Source: Armatimonadota bacterium (GTDB lineage Bacteria > Armatimonadota > Fimbriimonadia > Fimbriimonadales > Fimbriimonadaceae). From it: a stretch of 64,000 nt of DNA. The position numbers and the translations under genes were made by a program. The first letter of the stretch is position 1. The number at the start of each line of letters is the position of its first letter. The notes below the pieces were generated by a model. The model ran no database searches, had not been told where the DNA came from, and saw only the letters and a list, made by a program, of their open reading frames with translations. The stretch is taken from assembly GCA_027451905.1 (NCBI GenBank), contig DAIDHV010000001.1, forward strand, positions 534,667 to 598,666, given 5' to 3'. This document shows, one piece after another, positions 59,769 through 64,000 of the stretch.

Positions 59769-60830
59769 CTAATTCTGGTCAGAATCTAACCGAATCACTT
59801 CGACAAGGTCTAACGACTGAGTGAAAAGGCAATAAACCTTCGCTTTGCTTTTCAGCCCAAGATAGGCCCTAGGGTTCAAAGAAGTGGCCCTAATAGCCAA
59901 CTCCGGACCAAAATCATTGGCAAGATTTTTAAAGGCATCGAGAAGGGTGATGGAACTGCCTGCCAATGCCCCAGATTGCAGCCTCACATCGGATCGCCCC
60001 ACCACAACATCCAGACCCCACATGGTAAGACGGGTGCCTTCCTCCATTCCCGATGCCTTTGTGCCATCGCTGACGGCAATAACCCCGTGACTTCCCTTGC
60101 ATTGAGTGAGCACCATTGCCGATTCTTTGCAGACATGAACGCGGTCGTAAATCAGCTCACAGGCAAAATGGCTTTGGTCTAAACAAAATCCAATGACTCC
60201 AGCCTCGCGGTGATGAAAAGGACGCATCGCGTTAAAAGTATGGGTAGAATGCCCAGCCCCTGCCCTAAAGGCAGATTCTGCTTCTTTGTAAAGGGCATTA
60301 GTGTGCCCCATTCCAACCCGCACATCCCGTTGATGAAGCCTGGAGATCAGGTTGGCTGCGCCAGGAATTTCGGGGGCGAGGGTAATAACTCTCAGACGGG
60401 GATGGTCAAACACTTCATCCCACTCGGATGGTCCTTGCGGAATCTCGGTGATGGAATCTTGAGGCTGGGCGCCAGGGAAAAGTGGGGAAAGGAATGGCCC
60501 TTCCAGGTGAAATCCAAGAATTCTTATATCGTCTGCTGGTAGGTTCCCCACTGCAGATAGTACGGCCTCAGCACTAGAAGTCACCGTGGTGGGAACAAAA
60601 CCCTCATAACCAAGCTCGGATAGTTTGTCGGCCCAAATTTGGATTTGGTCGCTCGATGCCTCCATGAAGTCAATGCCAAAGCTGCCGTGAATGTGCTGAT
60701 CCACAAAGCCGGGTGCCAAAATGAATTTTGGAGTTGAGGCGGCTGGCTCTAGGTGAATCTGACCGGATTTGATCTCTGCATGATAGGTTCCAAAACCATG
60801 GTTGCCAATTGTAAATACAGCCTCGTTCAC
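59769..60830 (-). CDS. nagA: N-acetylglucosamine-6-phosphate deacetylase
   Basis: This 353-residue amidohydrolase has the metal-site blocks of NagA: PGFVDQHIHG (~40), GFHLEGPFLSP (~125), VGMGHTNA (~172), GHSTHTFNAMRPFHHRE (~192) and the catalytic Asp in VSDGT (~250). It removes acetate from GlcNAc-6-phosphate in amino-sugar recycling. Like many NagA proteins it has a small beta-sandwich at both termini. It overlaps dprA by 4 nt and is therefore probably the last gene of a minus-strand operon with dprA and the PQQ protein. The glucosamine-6-P deaminase is not in this window. Confidence 0.92.
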   Translation of the reverse strand: MNEAVFTIGNHGFGTYHAEIKSGQIHLEPAASTPKFILAPGFVDQHIHGSFGIDFMEASSDQIQIWADKLSELGYEGFVPTTVTSSAEAVLSAVGNLPADDIRILGFHLEGPFLSPLFPGAQPQDSITEIPQGPSEWDEVFDHPRLRVITLAPEIPGAANLISRLHQRDVRVGMGHTNALYKEAESAFRAGAGHSTHTFNAMRPFHHREAGVIGFCLDQSHFACELIYDRVHVCKESAMVLTQCKGSHGVIAVSDGTKASGMEEGTRLTMWGLDVVVGRSDVRLQSGALAGSSITLLDAFKNLANDFGPELAIRATSLNPRAYLGLKSKAKVYCLFTQSLDLVEVIRLDSDQN

Positions 60831-61873
60831 GGTACTAGAGCGTACCCACCACCCTCTCGAATCACCTTGCCATCCATTTCCAGAAAGGTTAACTCGGCAA
60901 GAAGCTCATCTGGGGATAATCCGGTTGCCTGAGAAATGACTTCCACCCGCTTAACTTCCACTGTCAAAGCGTCCAAGATGCGCTTTGCAACTTCCGTAAT
61001 GGCAGTTGACTCTTGATGAAAATTAAGAGTTGGCTGAAGGTCAAGCGCTTCAAAAATCTGATCTGGAGAATCAACAAGGGTCGCTCCGTCCCGGATGAGG
61101 GCGTGAGAACCCTGAAAGGAAAGCTGATCTATCGTTGAAGGCACCACAAAAACAGGTCTGCCCAAGTCGGCTGCGTTTTGAGCTGTGTTTAGGGCCCCTG
61201 ATCTTGCAGGAGCCTCCACAACCAATATAATTTGGCTCAACATAGCTATCGTGCCATTGCGGGCAAGGAATCGGTAACCAATTGGCTGGGTTCCAAAGGC
61301 AAAGGTGCTTAGCAAACAGCCCTGACTGGCAATTCTCCGAAAAAGGGCGGCGTGCATGGCGGGATATAGCCGATCAAGCCCGCCTGCCAAAACCGCGGCA
61401 GTTTGCCCTCCGCCAACAAGGGCGCCTTCATGGGCAGCAGCGTCAATCCCCAATGCGCCTCCGCTTACAACTGTGATACCCTGCTTGGCAAAGGCTTCTG
61501 CAAATTTTGCGGCGGCTGCTCTGCCGTAAACCGAGGCATTTCTGGTGCCGACAATCCCAACGGTTGGGCCCGAAAGGCAAGCCTCATTTCCCATGACCAT
61601 CAAGGCTGGCGGCGCACCAGGACTGCTTTCTAACTGAACCGGAAAATGGTCTCTGGTGAGCACGTGGGCACCTCTTTCAAAGATTCGGTCCAGCTTACTA
61701 ACGTCGCACTCTTTCACCCGCTTGGCTTCTGATTCTGAGAGGGCTGGGTGGGATGCAAATTCTGCAACCGTGAATTGAGAAGAAGAGCCGAACGCTTTTT
61801 CAAGCGCTCGACCCTTTTCTGGAGAGACTTCAGCTGCTAACAGCAGTTGCCAAAAGAGAGGAATGGGGGTCAG
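60827..61873 (-). CDS. dprA: DNA-processing protein DprA (apparent CTG start)
   Basis: This 348-residue protein loads RecA on incoming single-stranded DNA in natural transformation. The Rossmann core is clear: VGIVGTRNASVYG (~95-107), VSGGALGIDAAAH, AVLAGGLDRLYP, then SGALNTAQNAADLGRPVFVV and GSHALIRDGATLV. The C-terminal winged domain is ~280-348. The N-terminal DprA domain (FWQLLLAAE and onward) is encoded upstream of the first standard start, GTG 61717. The frame opens at CTG 61873, overlapping the upstream TGA as CTGA, with ATT 61864 as a second option. I choose CTG; the start is inferred. Confidence 0.9.
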   Translation of the reverse strand: MTPIPLFWQLLLAAEVSPEKGRALEKAFGSSSQFTVAEFASHPALSESEAKRVKECDVSKLDRIFERGAHVLTRDHFPVQLESSPGAPPALMVMGNEACLSGPTVGIVGTRNASVYGRAAAAKFAEAFAKQGITVVSGGALGIDAAAHEGALVGGGQTAAVLAGGLDRLYPAMHAALFRRIASQGCLLSTFAFGTQPIGYRFLARNGTIAMLSQIILVVEAPARSGALNTAQNAADLGRPVFVVPSTIDQLSFQGSHALIRDGATLVDSPDQIFEALDLQPTLNFHQESTAITEVAKRILDALTVEVKRVEVISQATGLSPDELLAELTFLEMDGKVIREGGGYALVP

Positions 61874-63573
61874 TTGCCGCTGCCACCGCCGCCGCCTAGC
61901 CCGCCAGGACCGCCAGCGCCACCATTTTGACCATTCTTGTTATCTTGCCCTTCCACTTGGATCGGAGGCAGGGTGTTGTCGATATTGAGGATAAAGCTCT
62001 TTTGCTCTGAATTGCCCATCCAATCCGAGACATTAACAACAATCGTATGCCTTCCATTTTGCAGAGGCAGATTTTTGCCATCCAAAGAAAAGAAGATTTC
62101 TGCAACTCCGTCAGGGGTGAATTTCACATCCGCGGGCTTGCCGTCAATGGTGATTGACAAAGAACTTGGATCAACTCCAGACGAATAGTCTTGAATCTTG
62201 TAGACAAGAACCAATGGAGGCTGGCCACTCACGGTTGCCCCAGGGCTGGGGAAGCTCATCGTCACCTCAGGAGGAGTGAGATCAACCCCGTTGGTAGGAT
62301 CAAAGGCTAGGATGCTTCCGTCTCGGCAAAATTGTAGCAAAGTCGTTCCTGCAAGAACTGGCTGAGACGTTGCCTGGATATAGGAGATCTTGGTGACATT
62401 TTTGGCTTGCTGACCGTTGCCTCCGCCGCCAAGTCCGCCCCCGCCAAGTCCGCCGCCACCAAGGCCGCCGCCACCGGGTCCACCAAAGCCTCCACCGCCG
62501 GGACCGCCAGGTCCTCCTGATGTGCCACCTTGCTTGTTTTTATCTTCATAGACACCACCGATCGGTCGAATGATGTAATTCCAGATTGGAGCTGGTTTTG
62601 AACCGTTGATGAGGATTTCATTTCCACTTGCGCCTGTAAATACAAACAAGTTTTTGCCAACATTGATGGGGGCCGATTGTGGGTAGCTTCCAATGGGAAT
62701 TGGACCGGCTGTCGATGTTTCGGTGCCAGATCGAGGCTGACCCTGAAGATTAAAAGTGTAAGCGTTTCCATCGGGGGTCACAACCGCAACTCCACCCGGT
62801 CCAACTGCGGGCCAGTACGCGATATCAGAGCCAAGCTGATAGTCCCAATTCACCTGACCACTGAGAGCATTGATCGAAACAACGTATCCACCGGCTGCCA
62901 CATAAATGTTGCCGTCATACACGATGGGATGAGGATCGGGCGGCACAGACGTAAAATCAATCTTCCAATCTAATTGCCGGGTTGCATAGTTGATCGCAAG
63001 CAGTTTGTTGTCGTTAGAAAAGCAAATGATGTCGCTGCCCGCAATAGCAATCTGGCCAGAAAGCCCGTTGTTGATGACCAGCGGCGTTGTGTAGTAAGCC
63101 GTACCGTCGCTAGGTTTGACCCCCATAATGCTGCCGTCGCTCTGAGCAAAAAACACGGCATCCTTGGTGTAAACCGGACTGCCTGCAAACCCAGACGGAG
63201 AATTATAAACCCACTTAGTTTGCCCAGTTCCTTCATCAATGGCATAGAGAATGCGGTTGGAAGCCAACGCAAACACCATATTGTTTCCAAGGGCAGGCGA
63301 TCCCTGGAACTCGGCTGCCAACGGCTCACCGGCTGGATATCTCCAAATTTGATTACCGTCGGAAAGGTTTAAGGCAAAAAGCCTCTGTTGATCAGCAACA
63401 AAAACCGTTTGTCCATCTACAACTGGTGCCCCATGCGGAATGTTGCTTGTGGTTAACGGCTGCTGCCATCGCCACGCAACCGGTGCTGGCCCTGTAAATT
63501 GAGCGAGCGCGCTGGCGCTCATACCCACGACCAAAGCGACCCCTGCCGCTAACTTAAAGTATCGTTTGCCCAT
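61870..63573 (-). CDS. Secreted PQQ-type beta-propeller protein with Gly-rich insertion
   Basis: This 567-residue protein is counted from ATG 63573 (MGKRYFKLAAGVALVVGMSA, signal peptide to ~AQF). Residues ~35-330 form PQQ-propeller repeats (AAEFQGSPALGNNMVFALAS; LYAIDEGTGQTKWVYNSP; LSDGNQIWRYP). A Gly/Pro-rich run of about 50 residues (~350-400, nucleotides ~62400-62525) splits the propeller from a later Ig-like or Big-type domain (~440-540), and another Gly-rich tail ends the protein. PQQ repeats need not bind PQQ; a structural or sensor role is equally likely. Its TGA is shared with the apparent dprA CTG start. Confidence 0.85.
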   Translation of the reverse strand: MGKRYFKLAAGVALVVGMSASALAQFTGPAPVAWRWQQPLTTSNIPHGAPVVDGQTVFVADQQRLFALNLSDGNQIWRYPAGEPLAAEFQGSPALGNNMVFALASNRILYAIDEGTGQTKWVYNSPSGFAGSPVYTKDAVFFAQSDGSIMGVKPSDGTAYYTTPLVINNGLSGQIAIAGSDIICFSNDNKLLAINYATRQLDWKIDFTSVPPDPHPIVYDGNIYVAAGGYVVSINALSGQVNWDYQLGSDIAYWPAVGPGGVAVVTPDGNAYTFNLQGQPRSGTETSTAGPIPIGSYPQSAPINVGKNLFVFTGASGNEILINGSKPAPIWNYIIRPIGGVYEDKNKQGGTSGGPGGPGGGGFGGPGGGGLGGGGLGGGGLGGGGNGQQAKNVTKISYIQATSQPVLAGTTLLQFCRDGSILAFDPTNGVDLTPPEVTMSFPSPGATVSGQPPLVLVYKIQDYSSGVDPSSLSITIDGKPADVKFTPDGVAEIFFSLDGKNLPLQNGRHTIVVNVSDWMGNSEQKSFILNIDNTLPPIQVEGQDNKNGQNGGAGGPGGLGGGGGSGN

Positions 63574-63906
63574 ACAAATCATGTGTCAATCGTTGACGTT
63601 TCCCCTTCACATTTTAGACTTCAAATGTTAATTCTGTCTAGCAAGGTTCAAACTTCTGTTTGACACGTCCATCTATCGGACGTCTTTTGATGCCATTTGG
63701 TCACGTTTTGCCCAATAATTTCTAACTTCAATCGGAATCAATTTCGTCTTAGGCAGGTCAAATTAAAAAGATTGGCAGCAGTTAGAGAACTGATGACTGA
63801 GGGCTTGTACTTGATGAATCCTCAAATGGAAGAAAGATAATGGGCAAATCTGGATGCCCTTTACGGCCCAAATCCATTGCCAAAGAACCTTGCCAGAAGC
63901 AGGTTC
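63574..63906. other. Intergenic region, no gene supported
   Basis: About 330 bp between the PQQ protein start and tRNA-Ile. It is AT-rich near 63600-63780 and probably contains the promoter for the minus-strand PQQ-dprA-nagA operon. A small imperfect hairpin (ACGTCC with GGACGT, ~63665-63685) is visible but weak. No other element is supported. Confidence 0.6.
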
Positions 63907-63983
<77 letters not shown>

Positions 63984-64000
63984 GAATCCAAAATTATACC

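Noticed and set aside
63665-63685. ACGTCC...GGACGT hairpin near tRNA-Ile
   Set aside because: The stem is short and the adjacent T-run is on a strand with no gene to terminate.

Overview
The window reads as a chromosomal segment of a diderm, flagellated, free-living bacterium. P-ring (FlgI) and L-ring (FlgH) genes imply an outer membrane. A PEP-CTERM protein, several secreted beta-propeller proteins and many two- and three-gene paralog families point towards an Armatimonadota (Fimbriimonadia-like) or similar soil/water lineage. That placement is an inference from gene content and style; no rRNA is present to test it.

Layout. 1-632: 5' part of an Ada-type alkylation-response gene on the minus strand. 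836-9468: a compact plus-strand flagellar rod/ring/hook-junction operon (flgF, flgG, flgA, flgH, flgI, flgJ, flgN, flgK, flgL) ending in the regulators fliW and csrA. 9547-17809: housekeeping and membrane genes (ribF, cdsA, ribE, two ABC ATPases, a large putative permease, a low-complexity lipoprotein, a LuxR-type regulator). 18163-21445: three GYF_2-domain membrane proteins with a zinc-ribbon membrane protein and the tag glycosylase. 21544-24960: a hydroxyproline-type catabolic cluster (epimerase, DapA-like deaminase, semialdehyde dehydrogenase). 25163-28453: aldolase, an aldolase relic and a PEP-CTERM protein. 28551-43589: mixed metabolism, repair and secreted or membrane proteins (DinB-like protein, BNR propeller, VOC protein, PhyH dioxygenase, acyl-CoA dehydrogenase, Y-family polymerase, acyl-ACP desaturase, S9 peptidase, MscS channel, DUF554).

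43734-52427 is the most unusual part. Two small VOC-family genes and three ~700-residue secreted paralogs, each with an STN-like N-terminal domain and a conserved cysteine pair, form a tandemly duplicated block. An intact IS3-family element with 4-bp target duplications has landed inside it, and the second VOC copy carries a single in-frame TAG.

52631-63983: a secreted or peripheral hydrolase group (esterase, double-SGNH hydrolase, GH127 glycosidase, sugar-phosphate-isomerase-like protein), nagA, dprA, a PQQ-propeller protein and two tRNA genes (Ala-TGC, Ile-GAT).

Themes: tight translational coupling by 1-11 nt overlaps; at least two genes (cdsA, dprA) whose family-consistent starts appear to be non-ATG/GTG/TTG codons; a FlgA preceded in the same ORF by a FlgG-like segment; and repeated local duplication followed by decay.
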